A stretch of 64,000 nt of DNA. Source: Streptomyces sp. G-G2. GTDB taxonomy: Bacteria > Actinomycetota > Actinomycetes > Streptomycetales > Streptomycetaceae. The position numbers and the translations under genes are program-made. The DNA lies in assembly GCF_030063135.1 (NCBI RefSeq), contig NZ_JASISO010000006.1, forward strand, positions 124,001 to 188,000, given 5' to 3'. The notes under the pieces are model-generated. The model saw only the letters and a list, made by a program, of their open reading frames with translations. It searched no databases and was not told the DNA's origin. Of the stretch, positions 36,469-45,294 are shown piece after piece; within the stretch, counting starts at the first letter, position 1, and each line of letters begins with the position of its first letter.

Positions 36469-37854
36469 ATGAGCACCACGGAGCGTCCCAGGATCCTCGT
36501 TGTAGGCGGTGGGTACGTAGGGCTGTACGCGGCCAAGCGCATTCTGAAGAAGATGCGCTACGGCGAGGCGACCGTCACGGTCGTCGACCCGCGCTCGTAC
36601 ATGACCTACCAGCCCTTCCTCCCCGAAGTGGCCGCAGGCAGCATCTCGCCTCGGCACGTCGTCGTACCACTGCGACGCGTGCTGCCCAAGGCAGAGGTTC
36701 TCACCGGCCGGGTCACCAGCATCGACCAGGACCGCAAGGTCGCCGTCGTCACGCCGCTCGTCGGCGAGGCGTACGAGCTGCCCTTCGACTACCTGGTGGT
36801 CGCGCTCGGCGCCGTTTCCCGCACCTTCCCGATCCCCGGCCTGGCCGAACAGGGCATCGGTATGAAGGGCGTCGAAGAAGGCATCGGCCTGCGCAACCAC
36901 GTCCTCGAGCAGCTCGACAAGGCCGAGTCCACGACGGACGAGGACGTCCGCCGCAAGGCCCTCACCTTCGTCTTCGTCGGCGGCGGCTTCGCCGGCGCGG
37001 AGACCATAGGCGAGGTCGAGGACATGGCCCGCGACGCCGCGAAGTACTACACCACCATCAAGCGCGAGGACATGCGCTTCATCCTGGTGGACGCGGCCGA
37101 CAAGATCCTTCCCGAGGTCGGTCCCAAGCTCGGCACCTGGGGCAAGGAGCACCTCGAGTCGCGCGGCATCGAGATCTACCTGAACACCTCCATGGACTCC
37201 TGCGTGGACGGCCACGTCGTGCTGAAGAACGGCCTCGAGGTCGACTCCAGCACCCTGGTGTGGACCGCGGGCGTCAAGCCCAACCCGGTGCTGGCCCGCT
37301 ACGGCCTGCCGCTGGGCCCGCGCGGCCACGTGGACGCCGGCGCAAACCTCCAGGTCACCGGCACCGACTACATCTGGGCCGCGGGCGACAACGCCCAGGT
37401 CCCGGACATGGCGGCCCGCAAGGCCGGCGTCGAGAACGCCTGGTGCCCGCCGAACGCCCAGCACGCGCTGCGCCAGTCCAAGGTCCTCGCGGACAACGTC
37501 ATCTCGGGCATGCGGGGCTTCCCGCAGGGCGAGTACTCGCACGCCAACAAGGGTGCGGTGGCGGGCCTCGGCCTCCACAAGGGCGTCGCGATGATCGTCA
37601 TGGGCAAGATGAAGATCAAGCTCAAGGGCCGTCTGGCCTGGTACATGCACCGCGGCTACCACGGCATGGCCATGCCGACCTGGAACCGCAAGATCCGCGT
37701 CTTCGCCGACTGGACCCTCGCGATGTTCCTCAAGCGCGAGGTCGTCTCCCTCGGTGCGCTGGAGACCCCGCGCGAGGAGTTCTACGAGGCGGCCAAGCCC
37801 GCCCCGGCTCCCGCCGCCGTGGCCGCTCCGGCCGAGAAGGCCAAGGCCTCCTGA
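36469..37854 (+). CDS. ndh: Type II NADH dehydrogenase (NDH-2)
   Basis: This 461-residue flavoprotein transfers electrons from NADH to menaquinone without pumping protons. The FAD dinucleotide fold is at the N-terminus (ILVVGGGYVGLYAAKR), the NAD fold follows near 175 (TFVFVGGGFAGAET), and the second FAD motif YIWAAGDNAQVPD is near 310. The C-terminal region is amphipathic (LAWYMHRGYHGMAMPTW) and should bind the membrane. An Ala/Pro tail ends the protein. The ribosome site before ATG 36469 is weak. Regulation by Rex is likely. Confidence 0.95.
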   Translation: MSTTERPRILVVGGGYVGLYAAKRILKKMRYGEATVTVVDPRSYMTYQPFLPEVAAGSISPRHVVVPLRRVLPKAEVLTGRVTSIDQDRKVAVVTPLVGEAYELPFDYLVVALGAVSRTFPIPGLAEQGIGMKGVEEGIGLRNHVLEQLDKAESTTDEDVRRKALTFVFVGGGFAGAETIGEVEDMARDAAKYYTTIKREDMRFILVDAADKILPEVGPKLGTWGKEHLESRGIEIYLNTSMDSCVDGHVVLKNGLEVDSSTLVWTAGVKPNPVLARYGLPLGPRGHVDAGANLQVTGTDYIWAAGDNAQVPDMAARKAGVENAWCPPNAQHALRQSKVLADNVISGMRGFPQGEYSHANKGAVAGLGLHKGVAMIVMGKMKIKLKGRLAWYMHRGYHGMAMPTWNRKIRVFADWTLAMFLKREVVSLGALETPREEFYEAAKPAPAPAAVAAPAEKAKAS

Positions 37855-37887
37855 CCCGGGCCTGACCGGTAGTACCCCAGCACGACC

Positions 37888-37931
37888 CCGAAGGGGCCTC
37901 CCGCCATCCGTGGTGCGGGCGGCCCCTTCGG
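37888..37931 (+). terminator. Terminator after ndh
   Basis: CCGAAGGGGCC pairs perfectly with GGCCCCTTCGG (11 bp), and an inner CCCGC/GCGGG stem lies within the loop. It is placed 34 bases after the ndh stop. Confidence 0.85.
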
Positions 37932-38003
37932 CGTGTCCGGCCGCTTACTCGCTGTACGGACTGGGTAGAGGCAAAGGTCGGAGCCCTACTGGAGGTGTGC
38001 GCC

Positions 38004-39338
38004 ATGACCGACGCCGCGCCGCGGCTGGCCGTTCTCGCCGAGACCCTGCTGGGAGATCCCCTGCCCGTCAAGATCCGTGCCTGGGACGGCAGCGAGGCGG
38101 GCCCGCCCGCCGGTCCCACCCTGGTGATCCACCACCGGCGCGCCCTGCGCCGGATGCTGTGGCGGCCGGGGGAGGTGGGCCTGGCCCGGGCCTGGGTCGC
38201 CGGCGACATCAGCGTCGAGGGTGACCTGTACCAGCTGCTGGACCGGATCTCCGGGCTGCTCTGGCAACGCCCCGCCGTGCCGCCGCCGAGAGCCGGGTCG
38301 GCGCCTTCCGCGGCCGCCGCCGCGCTGGGGCTCGTACGCGATCCGGCCCGGCGCGGAGCACTGCGGGAGCTGGCGGCGCTCGCCGGTCCGCTGCCGCCGC
38401 CCGCGCCGCCCGGCGAGGAGGTGCCCCACCGCTCGGGACGCCGCCACACCAAGGTCCGGGACCGGCGGGCCATCAGCCACCACTACGACGTCGGCAACGA
38501 CTTCTACGCCCTGGTGCTCGGGCCCTCCATGGTCTACTCCTGCGCCTACTGGAGCCCCGGCGGCACCCTGGAACAGGCCCAGCACGACAAGCTCGACCTG
38601 GTCTGCCGCAAGCTCGGTCTGCGCCCCGGGGACCGGCTCCTCGACGTGGGCTGCGGCTGGGGCTCCATGGCCCTGCACGCGGCCCGTGAGTACGGGGCGC
38701 AGGTCACCGGCATCACCCTCTCCCGCGAACAGGCCGTCTTCGCCCGCAAGCGGATCGCGGAGGAGGGCCTGGCCGACCGGGTGGAGATCCGGGTCCAGGA
38801 CTACCGGGACGTCGCCGACGGCCCGTACGACGCCATCTCCTCCATCGGCATGGCCGAACACGTCGGCTCCGAGCGGTACGGGGAGTACGCCCGCGACCTC
38901 TACGCCCTGCTGCGCCCCGGCGGAAGGCTGCTGAACCACCAGATCGCGCGGCGCCCCGAAGCCGACGCGGCGGCGGAGGCGGCGTACCGGATCGACCCGT
39001 TCATCGACGCGTACGTCTTCCCCGACGGGGAGTTGTCCCCGATCGCCGCCACCGTGGCCGAGCTGGAGCGGGCCGGCTTCGAGGTCCGCGACGTCGAGGC
39101 GCTGCGCGAGCACTACGCGCTGACCCTGCGGGCCTGGGTCACCCGGCTGGAGGGGAACTGGGACGAGGCGGTCCGGCTGACCTCGCCCGGCCGGGCCCGG
39201 GTCTGGCTCCTGTACATGGCGGCGTCCGCCCTGGGCTTCGAGCAGAACCGGCTCGGCGTGAACCAGGTGCTGGCGGTGCGGATCCCCGCGAACGGGAGCG
39301 CGGGGCTGGCGCCGCGCACCCGGGAGTGGCTGGCCTAG
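38004..39338 (+). CDS. Cyclopropane-fatty-acyl-phospholipid synthase family methyltransferase
   Basis: This 444-residue enzyme should add a methylene or methyl group from AdoMet to double bonds of membrane-lipid acyl chains. The N-terminal lipid-binding domain takes up about 130 residues. The catalytic domain starts at RRAISHHYDVGNDFYALVLG, has motif I LLDVGCGWGSMALHAA and motif VLSREQ-like ITLSREQAVFARKR, and retains SSIGMAEHVG. GGAGGT is seven bases before ATG 38004; a GTG three codons earlier is too close to it. It converges on the ABC pair downstream and shares a terminator with it. Confidence 0.93.
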   Translation: MTDAAPRLAVLAETLLGDPLPVKIRAWDGSEAGPPAGPTLVIHHRRALRRMLWRPGEVGLARAWVAGDISVEGDLYQLLDRISGLLWQRPAVPPPRAGSAPSAAAAALGLVRDPARRGALRELAALAGPLPPPAPPGEEVPHRSGRRHTKVRDRRAISHHYDVGNDFYALVLGPSMVYSCAYWSPGGTLEQAQHDKLDLVCRKLGLRPGDRLLDVGCGWGSMALHAAREYGAQVTGITLSREQAVFARKRIAEEGLADRVEIRVQDYRDVADGPYDAISSIGMAEHVGSERYGEYARDLYALLRPGGRLLNHQIARRPEADAAAEAAYRIDPFIDAYVFPDGELSPIAATVAELERAGFEVRDVEALREHYALTLRAWVTRLEGNWDEAVRLTSPGRARVWLLYMAASALGFEQNRLGVNQVLAVRIPANGSAGLAPRTREWLA

Positions 39339-39455
39339 TGCCGCGTCGGGCCATGTCTGCCCGTTGAGGAGCGGCGTCCGGTGCGGCGAGGGTGCGTGCG
39401 GGGCGTCGCGAGGGGCGAACGCCGCCTGACGCGGCGCCAGCCCGTGGGCCGTACG

Positions 39456-39495
39456 CCGAAGGGCCCCGCGACCGGGTGGTCGCGGGGCCCCTCGG
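39456..39495. terminator. Bidirectional terminator between convergent genes
   Basis: GGGCCCCGCGACC pairs with GGTCGCGGGGCCC (13 bp, loop GGGT), and CCGA/TCGG extends the stem. It lies between the fatty-acid synthase gene and the permease gene and can serve both. Confidence 0.85.
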
Positions 39496-39521
39496 CTCGG
39501 TCCCTGCCGGAGCCGGCCGGG

Positions 39522-42077
39522 CTACTCGGTCTTGATGGCGGTCAGCATGTTCAGCCGGGCCGCGCTGCGCGCGGGCCACATGGCGGCCAGGACGCCGACC
39601 ACGGCGGCCAGCAGGAGGAAGATCCCGATCCGGTCCCAGGGCAGGACCAGCGCGTACCCGGGGATGGTGTCGGTGAGCGTGCTGCCGACCGCCCAGGCGA
39701 GGAAGACACCGATGCCGACGCCGAGGATCGCGCCGAAGAGCGAGATCACCACGGCCTCCAGGCGGATCATGTTCTTGACCCGGCCGCGGTCCAGGCCGAT
39801 CGCCCGCAGCATCCCGATCTCCTGGGTCCGCTCGAAGACGGACATCGCGAGGGTGTTGACGACACCGAGCACCGAGATGATGAGCGCCATGCCGAGCAGG
39901 CCGTACATGATGTTCAGGGCGATGTTGATCATGCCGCCCAGTTCGTCGCGCATGTCCTGCTGGGTGGCGACGGTCATGGCCGGGTTCTTGCCGAGCGCCT
40001 CGACGACCTTCTTCTCGCCCGCCGCGGACGCGCCGCCGTCGGTGTTGACGTAGACGTAGCGGACGTACGGCGCTTCGGTGTGGGCGCTCAGCACCTTGTT
40101 GTCGATCAGGTACGAGGAGACCAGGCCCTCGGCGTCCTTGTAGACCGCGCCGACCTTGAGCGAGGCCTTCTGGCCGTCGTCGAACCGGGCGTCGAGGGTG
40201 GAGCCGACCGAGAGGTTCCGCTGCTCGGCCTCCTTCTCGGCGACCGCGATCTCACCCGTGCCGAGGCCGTTCAGCGAACCGCTGACGGTCTCGATGCGGA
40301 GCACGTTCGCGAGGGTCGCCGAGTTGACGCCGGAAGCGCTGCGGAAGTCGTCCCCGACCCGGAAGGAGCCGTCCGCGACCGGGGTGACGTCCTTGATGCC
40401 GGGGGCCTTGGAGAGGGCCTCGGCCACGGACTTGTCCAGGCCGCCCGCACGCACGCCCTCGGACATGGAGACCCGGTAGTCGGCCTTGATCTTGTCCGTG
40501 CTCAGCCGGTCGATGGCCTTGCCCATGGTGATGCCGAGGACCGAGAGCGAGGTGACCAGGGTCAGGCCGATGGCCAGGGAGGCGGCGGTGACGGCGGTGC
40601 GGCGCGGGTTGCGCACGGCGTTCTGCGCGGCCAGCTTGCCGGGGACCCCGAAGACCTTCTCCAGCGGCGGCCGCAGGGCGCCGATGACCGGCCGGGACAG
40701 CAGCGGGAGCAGCACGATCAGGCCGAGGAGCAGGAAGAACGCGCCCCCGCCGATGCTCCAGCGGCCGTCGCCGCCGCCCTGGGAGACGCCGAGGAAGACG
40801 AGACCGAAGCCGAGGGCGCCGAGGATGCCTCCGAAGGTGTTGCGCAGCATCAGGGACTTGGAGGAGGCCGGGAGATGGGCGCTGCCCATGGCCGCGACCG
40901 GGGCGATCCGGCCGGTGCGCCAGGCGGGGAGCACCGCGGCGACCACGGTGACCACGACGCCGATGACCAGGGCCGCGACGATGGTGGCCGGGGCGATCAC
41001 GAGGTCGCCGCCGGGCAGCTTGGCGTCGAAGGCGTTCATCGTGGAGCGCATGCCGATCGCCAGGCCGATGCCGGTGACCAGGCCGATGACGGCCGAGATC
41101 ACGCCGATGACGAGGGCCTCGGCGAGCACGGAGCGCATGACCTGGCCGCGGGCGGCGCCGATGGCGCGCAGCAGGGCCAGTTCCCTGGTGCGCTGGCTGA
41201 CCAGCATGGTGAAGGTGTTGTAGATCAGGAAGACGCCGACGAAGAGGGAGATGCCGGCGAAGGTCAGCAGCATGTTGCTCATGCCGCCGAGCTGCGTCTG
41301 GATGTCCTTGGCCTGCTGGTCGGCGAGCGCGGCGCCGGTCTGGGCGTGGGCGTTCTTGCCGAGGAGCGGCGTGATGTCGCTGAGCAGCTTGTCGGCCGAG
41401 GTGCCCGCCTTCGCGGCGACGGACAGCTCCTGGTAGAAGCCGGGCTTGAGGTACATCGCCTGCGCGGCGGGGGTGGTGAACAGTACGAGGCTGCCGCCCG
41501 CCTTGACCTCGCCGTCCTCGGTGGTGAAGACACCGCTGAGGGTGTACTCCTTCACCGGGCCGTTGGTGGCCACCCGGACCTTGTCGCCGACCCGGTACGC
41601 GCCCGCGGCCGCGGTCTCCTTGTCGAGGGCGATCTGGTCGGCCCCGGCCGGGCCGACGCCGTCGGTGAAGGTGGTGCGCGGGTCCTTGCCGTCCTTGCCG
41701 GGGGCGAAGTTGGAGCCCTTGTTCGACCAGCCCTGGCCGAGCAGCTTGCCGTTCTCGTCACCGACTCCGGCGAAGCCGGAGACCCGGCCCGCGACCGAGG
41801 CGACGCCCGCGGTCCCGCCGACCTTGTCGAGGGTCTGCTGGCTGATGCCGGGGTCGCCCTCCTTCTGGCCGTCGTCGTTGCGCGTCTGGCCGTAGGACTC
41901 GACGGAGACGGCGACGCCGTCGTAGCTCTTCGCGGCCTGGCCGCTCAGGGACTTCTTGAGGGTGTCGGTGAAGACGAGGGTGCCGGAGACGAACGCGACG
42001 CCGAGGGTGACGGCGAGCACCGTCATCAACAGCCTGGCCTTGTGCGCGAGGACGTTGCGCAGGGCGGTACGGAACAT
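39522..42077 (-). CDS. ABC transporter permease, FtsX/MacB family, duplicated (second copy)
   Basis: This is an 851-residue permease with the same layout as the one at 4568-7141: helix, large exterior domain, three helices, then the pattern repeated. The FtsX motif appears as RTRELALLRAIGAARGQV in the first half and RTQEIGMLRAIGLDRGRV in the second. N-terminus FRTALRNVLAHKARLLMTVL aligns with the other copy. It should work with the ATPase encoded 72 bases upstream. The substrate is unknown. Confidence 0.93.
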   Translation of the reverse strand: MFRTALRNVLAHKARLLMTVLAVTLGVAFVSGTLVFTDTLKKSLSGQAAKSYDGVAVSVESYGQTRNDDGQKEGDPGISQQTLDKVGGTAGVASVAGRVSGFAGVGDENGKLLGQGWSNKGSNFAPGKDGKDPRTTFTDGVGPAGADQIALDKETAAAGAYRVGDKVRVATNGPVKEYTLSGVFTTEDGEVKAGGSLVLFTTPAAQAMYLKPGFYQELSVAAKAGTSADKLLSDITPLLGKNAHAQTGAALADQQAKDIQTQLGGMSNMLLTFAGISLFVGVFLIYNTFTMLVSQRTRELALLRAIGAARGQVMRSVLAEALVIGVISAVIGLVTGIGLAIGMRSTMNAFDAKLPGGDLVIAPATIVAALVIGVVVTVVAAVLPAWRTGRIAPVAAMGSAHLPASSKSLMLRNTFGGILGALGFGLVFLGVSQGGGDGRWSIGGGAFFLLLGLIVLLPLLSRPVIGALRPPLEKVFGVPGKLAAQNAVRNPRRTAVTAASLAIGLTLVTSLSVLGITMGKAIDRLSTDKIKADYRVSMSEGVRAGGLDKSVAEALSKAPGIKDVTPVADGSFRVGDDFRSASGVNSATLANVLRIETVSGSLNGLGTGEIAVAEKEAEQRNLSVGSTLDARFDDGQKASLKVGAVYKDAEGLVSSYLIDNKVLSAHTEAPYVRYVYVNTDGGASAAGEKKVVEALGKNPAMTVATQQDMRDELGGMINIALNIMYGLLGMALIISVLGVVNTLAMSVFERTQEIGMLRAIGLDRGRVKNMIRLEAVVISLFGAILGVGIGVFLAWAVGSTLTDTIPGYALVLPWDRIGIFLLLAAVVGVLAAMWPARSAARLNMLTAIKTE

Positions 42078-42149
42078 GGGTGTGTCAGTCCTGGTGCTGG
42101 AAGTCTGGGAGGTGGCTTCGGGAGGCCCGCCGGGGGGCCCGCGACCGGG

Positions 42150-42923
42150 TCAGCTCGTACGGCCCTTGGCGTCGAAGGCCTTCATGCGGTCCAGCACGCC
42201 GTCGGCGGAGGGGCTGACCATCTCGTCGACGATCCGGCCGTCGGCGAGGAAGATGACGCGGTCCGCGTAGGAGGCGGCGACCGGGTCGTGGGTGACCATG
42301 ACGACGGTCTGGCCGAGTTCGCGGACGGAGTTGCGCAGGAAGCCGAGGACCTCGGCGCCCGAGCGGGAGTCCAGGTTTCCGGTCGGCTCGTCACCGAAGA
42401 TGATCTCGGGGCGGCAGGCCAGGGCGCGGGCCACGGCCACGCGCTGCTGCTGGCCGCCGGAGAGTTGGGTGGGGCGGTGGCTCAGGCGGTCGGCGAGGCC
42501 GACCATGCTGATGACGGCGTCGAGCCACTGCTTGTCGGGCTTGCGGCCCGCGATGTCCATGGGGAGGGTGATGTTCTCCAGCGCCGTCAGCGTCGGCAGC
42601 AGGTTGAACGCCTGGAAGATGAAGCCGATCTTGTCCCGGCGGAGCTGGGTGAGCTGCTTGTCCTTGAGGCTGCCCAGCTCGGTCTCGCCGATCCGCACGG
42701 AGCCGCCGGAGAAGGTGTCCAGGCCCGCGACGCAGTGCATCAGCGTGGACTTGCCGGAACCGGAGGGGCCCATGATCGCGGTGAACTGGCCCTGGCCGAA
42801 GTCCACGGAGACGTTGTCGAGGGCGACCACCTGCGTCTCGCCCTGGCCGTACACCTTGGAGAGCTGAGTGGCGCGGGCGGCCACGGCCTGGGTGGTGTGC
42901 GGGGCGTAGTTCATGGTGGTCAC
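42150..42923 (-). CDS. ABC transporter ATP-binding protein (second copy)
   Basis: This 257-residue ATPase has Walker A GPSGSGKST, signature LSGGQQQRVAVARAL, Walker B IIFGDEPT and switch VTHD. The GTG at 42923 has GGAGGAG six bases upstream; the ATG three codons later does not. It is very similar to the ATPase at 3753-4571 from Walker A through the C-terminal GRIVDEM motif, so these are paralogues on opposite strands about 38 kb apart. Confidence 0.95.
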   Translation of the reverse strand: MTTMNYAPHTTQAVAARATQLSKVYGQGETQVVALDNVSVDFGQGQFTAIMGPSGSGKSTLMHCVAGLDTFSGGSVRIGETELGSLKDKQLTQLRRDKIGFIFQAFNLLPTLTALENITLPMDIAGRKPDKQWLDAVISMVGLADRLSHRPTQLSGGQQQRVAVARALACRPEIIFGDEPTGNLDSRSGAEVLGFLRNSVRELGQTVVMVTHDPVAASYADRVIFLADGRIVDEMVSPSADGVLDRMKAFDAKGRTS

Positions 42924-43438
42924 GGGGGGCTCCTCCGAGGGGCGATCTGACGGACTGGCGGGACTTCTCCCATCCTCTCGGCGCGCACCCCCGCTCCGGA
43001 TCAGCCGCCGAGCTTGTTCCTGGGGCCACCGGAGGCTGACCGCCGGACCGCCCGTGTCCTCCTCTGGTATGACAGTGCCCCTGACCCGAGGGCGGGGTGG
43101 CCGGGCCCGCGGGCGGCCGCCGGGCGGCCCCGCCAGGACCCCGCCGAGGCCCGGGCGGGATACGGGCGGCGCGAGGGCGGGGCGAGGGCGGGCGCCGGGG
43201 CGGGGTGGTCCGGGGTGGCGCGGGGGGTGGCGCGGGCCGTCGAAATCCCGTCATTCCCTCGGCGTGCGTGATCGTTGTCCGCAGGGCGGCGACCCCGTGT
43301 TCTTGGGTCTGACGACCCCTCAAGCGCCAATAAAATCAGACAACATCGGATAGAAGGCCATCCGGCCGCAAGGTCGTTCCGGGTTACGCTCGCCACTGCG
43401 CCCACGTGCTTTCCACGGGAGGCCGCACGGCACGACCT
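42924..43438. other. 515-base intergenic region between ABC ATPase and bldA
   Basis: The region is GC-rich and contains no supportable gene; long frames here are compositional. The last 120 bases are less GC-rich and should contain the bldA promoter. A TACGCT at 43385 could be its -10 box, but I see no matching -35. Confidence 0.5.
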
Positions 43439-43520
43439 GCCCGGATGGTGGAATGCAGACACGGCGAGCTTAAACCTCGCTGGCCTTAGGGCCGTGCCGG
43501 TTCAAGTCCGGCTCCGGGCA
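43439..43520 (+). tRNA. bldA: tRNA-Leu(UAA), bldA
   Basis: The cloverleaf is complete: acceptor GCCCGGA/TCCGGGC with discriminator A, D arm with GGTGGAATGCAGAC, anticodon stem GCGAG/CTCGC around loop CTTAAAC (anticodon UAA), a long variable arm TGGCCTTAGGGCC as expected for Leu, and T loop GGTTCAAGTCC. CCA is not encoded. In Streptomyces this is the only tRNA that reads UUA efficiently; it controls aerial growth and antibiotic genes that contain TTA codons. Confidence 0.97.
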
Positions 43521-43657
43521 CTCCCGTCTCCGTCGTTTTCCTCTTATGCGCTTCGTCATGCCTTCTTCTAAGATCCTCCTTCAGCAGTAGGGTGATTTTT
43601 TTGCGAACGCATTACCCTTGACGCGTAGGCCGCGCAGCGTGGCCATGGAGGAGTGAA

Positions 43658-44506
43658 ATGAGGAGCAGCAACCCGGTCTTCTCGCGACGGGGGTTCAGCC
43701 GCGACAACGGCGGCTACGCGGGCTTTGACGCGCAGCAGGCCGGGACCGCGACGAACCCGTACGCGACGAACCCGTACGCGACCGACCCGCAGAGCGGCAT
43801 GCCCGTCGATCAGGCGGCCCACCGCAACGCGATGACGATCGACGACGTCGTGAGCCGTACGGCCATGACGCTCGGCACCGTCGTCGTGACGGCGGTCATC
43901 GCCTGGATCGCCCTTCCGGTCGACCCCGCGAACATCAACAAGTCGTACGGCATCGCCATCGGCGCCGCGCTCATCGCCTTCGTCCTGGCGATGGTGCAGT
44001 CGTTCAAGCGCAAGCCGGTCCCCGCGGTGATCCTGGCGTACGCCGCGTTCGAGGGCGTTTTCCTCGGCGTGATCAGCTCGGCCACCAGCACCTACATCGG
44101 CGACGGGGTGGTCGTCCAGGCCGTGCTCGGCACCATGTGCGTCTTCGCCGGTGTGCTGTTCGCGTACAAGATGCGCTGGATCCGCGTCACCCGCCGCTTC
44201 TACGGGTTCGTGATGGCCGCCGCGATGGGCTTCGTGCTCCTCATGGTCACCAACCTGCTGTTCTCGCTCTTCTCGGGCGGTGACGGCCTCGGCTTCCGCA
44301 GCGGCGGCCTCGGCATCCTCTTCGGTGTCATCGGCATCATCCTCGGCGCCTGCTTCCTCGCCCTCGACTTCAAGCAGGTCGAGGACGGCGTGCAGTACGG
44401 CGCTCCCCGCGAGGAGTCCTGGCTGGCGGCCTTCGGCCTCACCATGACCCTGGTGTGGATCTACCTGGAGATGCTGCGCCTGCTGTCGATCCTCAAGGGC
44501 GACTAG
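43658..44506 (+). CDS. Bax inhibitor-1/YccA-family membrane protein
   Basis: This 282-residue protein has a Gln/Asn/Tyr-containing soluble N-terminus of about 60 residues, including a TNPYA repeat, then seven hydrophobic segments. The family features are seen in PVPAVILAYAAFEGVFLG and in the last helix region with conserved acidic residues (LALDFKQVEDGVQYGAP). Members in other bacteria are linked to membrane protein quality control or ion leak. GGAGGAG precedes the ATG. It is followed by a strong terminator. Confidence 0.92.
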   Translation: MRSSNPVFSRRGFSRDNGGYAGFDAQQAGTATNPYATNPYATDPQSGMPVDQAAHRNAMTIDDVVSRTAMTLGTVVVTAVIAWIALPVDPANINKSYGIAIGAALIAFVLAMVQSFKRKPVPAVILAYAAFEGVFLGVISSATSTYIGDGVVVQAVLGTMCVFAGVLFAYKMRWIRVTRRFYGFVMAAAMGFVLLMVTNLLFSLFSGGDGLGFRSGGLGILFGVIGIILGACFLALDFKQVEDGVQYGAPREESWLAAFGLTMTLVWIYLEMLRLLSILKGD

Positions 44507-44527
44507 TACGTCCGCGGCACGACGCAT

Positions 44528-44560
44528 GAAGGCCCCGCGAGCAGTGCTCGCGGGGCCTTC
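44528..44560. terminator. Perfect 15-bp stem terminator
   Basis: GAAGGCCCCGCGAGC pairs with GCTCGCGGGGCCTTC around AGT. It lies between convergent genes and can stop transcription from both sides. Confidence 0.9.
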
Positions 44561-44609
44561 CCGCATGTCGGGGGCGTGCAGAAGTCGGGGACGAGGGGGA
44601 GGGGAGGGC

Positions 44610-44840
44610 TCAGCCGAATTTTCTGGCGGCCCGGCGCAGGTCGTACTCGTGGATGATCGCCTTTGCCTGGCCGTACGACAGCTCGTGCGCGCCGAGCAGC
44701 CAGCTGACCCGCTCCTCGAACCGGACGAGGGAGGGGCCCTCGTCGACGGTGCGGAGCCAGTCGGGGAGTTCACGACCGGTGGTCTGCGGAATTCTGGAGA
44801 TCATGTTCCGGTGGGTGGGCTCGGAGAACTCTACTGACAT
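44610..44840 (-). CDS. Small DUF4287-like protein
   Basis: This 76-residue soluble protein ends in LSYGQAKAIIHEYDLRRAAR, which matches the DUF4287 helical motif. An upstream part with WLRTVDEGPSLVRFEERVSWLL is also typical. The function is unknown. GGAGGC lies a few bases before the ATG at 44840. The gene is monocistronic, and it shares a terminator with the gene on the other strand. Confidence 0.85.
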   Translation of the reverse strand: MSVEFSEPTHRNMISRIPQTTGRELPDWLRTVDEGPSLVRFEERVSWLLGAHELSYGQAKAIIHEYDLRRAARKFG

Positions 44841-44903
44841 GGGCGCCTCCGGAGGTATCGCCGTGCTGTTCTCTTCATGTCACCGTGCCTGACCGTTCGC
44901 CCG

Positions 44904-44934
44904 TTGGCAATGGTGCCCGGGCGGCGCGTAGGGT
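44904..44934 (+). promoter_or_regulatory. Promoter of a probably leaderless gene
   Basis: TTGGCA at 44904 and TAGGGT at 44929 are separated by 19 bases. The predicted start point falls on or next to the GTG at 44941, which has no ribosome site. Confidence 0.55.
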
Positions 44935-44940
44935 CGCCGG

Positions 44941-45294
44941 GTGCTTGATACGTCGCTCCTGACCGCCGTCGTGGAACGCTTCGCCGACCGGCTCCGTTCC
45001 GCTCCGCAGAGCCGCCTCCAGCGCGGCGCCGCCGCCGAGGCGCTGGAACTGGCCCGGGAGCTGTCCGTACGGGCGCAGCGCCTGGAGGGCCCGTCCGGCG
45101 GAGCCCCGCCGCGCGAGATGCCGGACGCCGGGATCTTCGTCGTCGGCGATCAGCTGGTCGTGGCCGGGCTGGACCTGGCCGAAGCGCTGCGCGCCGCCGG
45201 GGACGGGGCCCGGGACGGCGCGGAGGCCCCGTCCGAGGTGCTGGACGAGGCCGTACGGCTGGTGGAGCGGGCGGAAGTCAGAGCGATGCGATGA
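44941..45294 (+). CDS. Hypothetical 117-aa actinobacterial protein
   Basis: This soluble protein has a helical N-terminal half (VVERFADRLRSAPQSRLQRG) and a short beta/helix segment (GIFVVGDQLVVAGLDLAEAL). I do not recognise the family. The GTG at 44941 appears leaderless. Its last 17 bases overlap the 3' end of the convergent membrane-anchored protein gene, which is unusual and means the two transcripts are complementary at their ends. Confidence 0.75.
   Translation: MLDTSLLTAVVERFADRLRSAPQSRLQRGAAAEALELARELSVRAQRLEGPSGGAPPREMPDAGIFVVGDQLVVAGLDLAEALRAAGDGARDGAEAPSEVLDEAVRLVERAEVRAMR

Noticed and set aside
43130..43260. Very GC-rich stretch before bldA as a possible structured RNA
   Set aside because: Many alternative stems are possible simply from composition; no distinct long inverted repeat was found.
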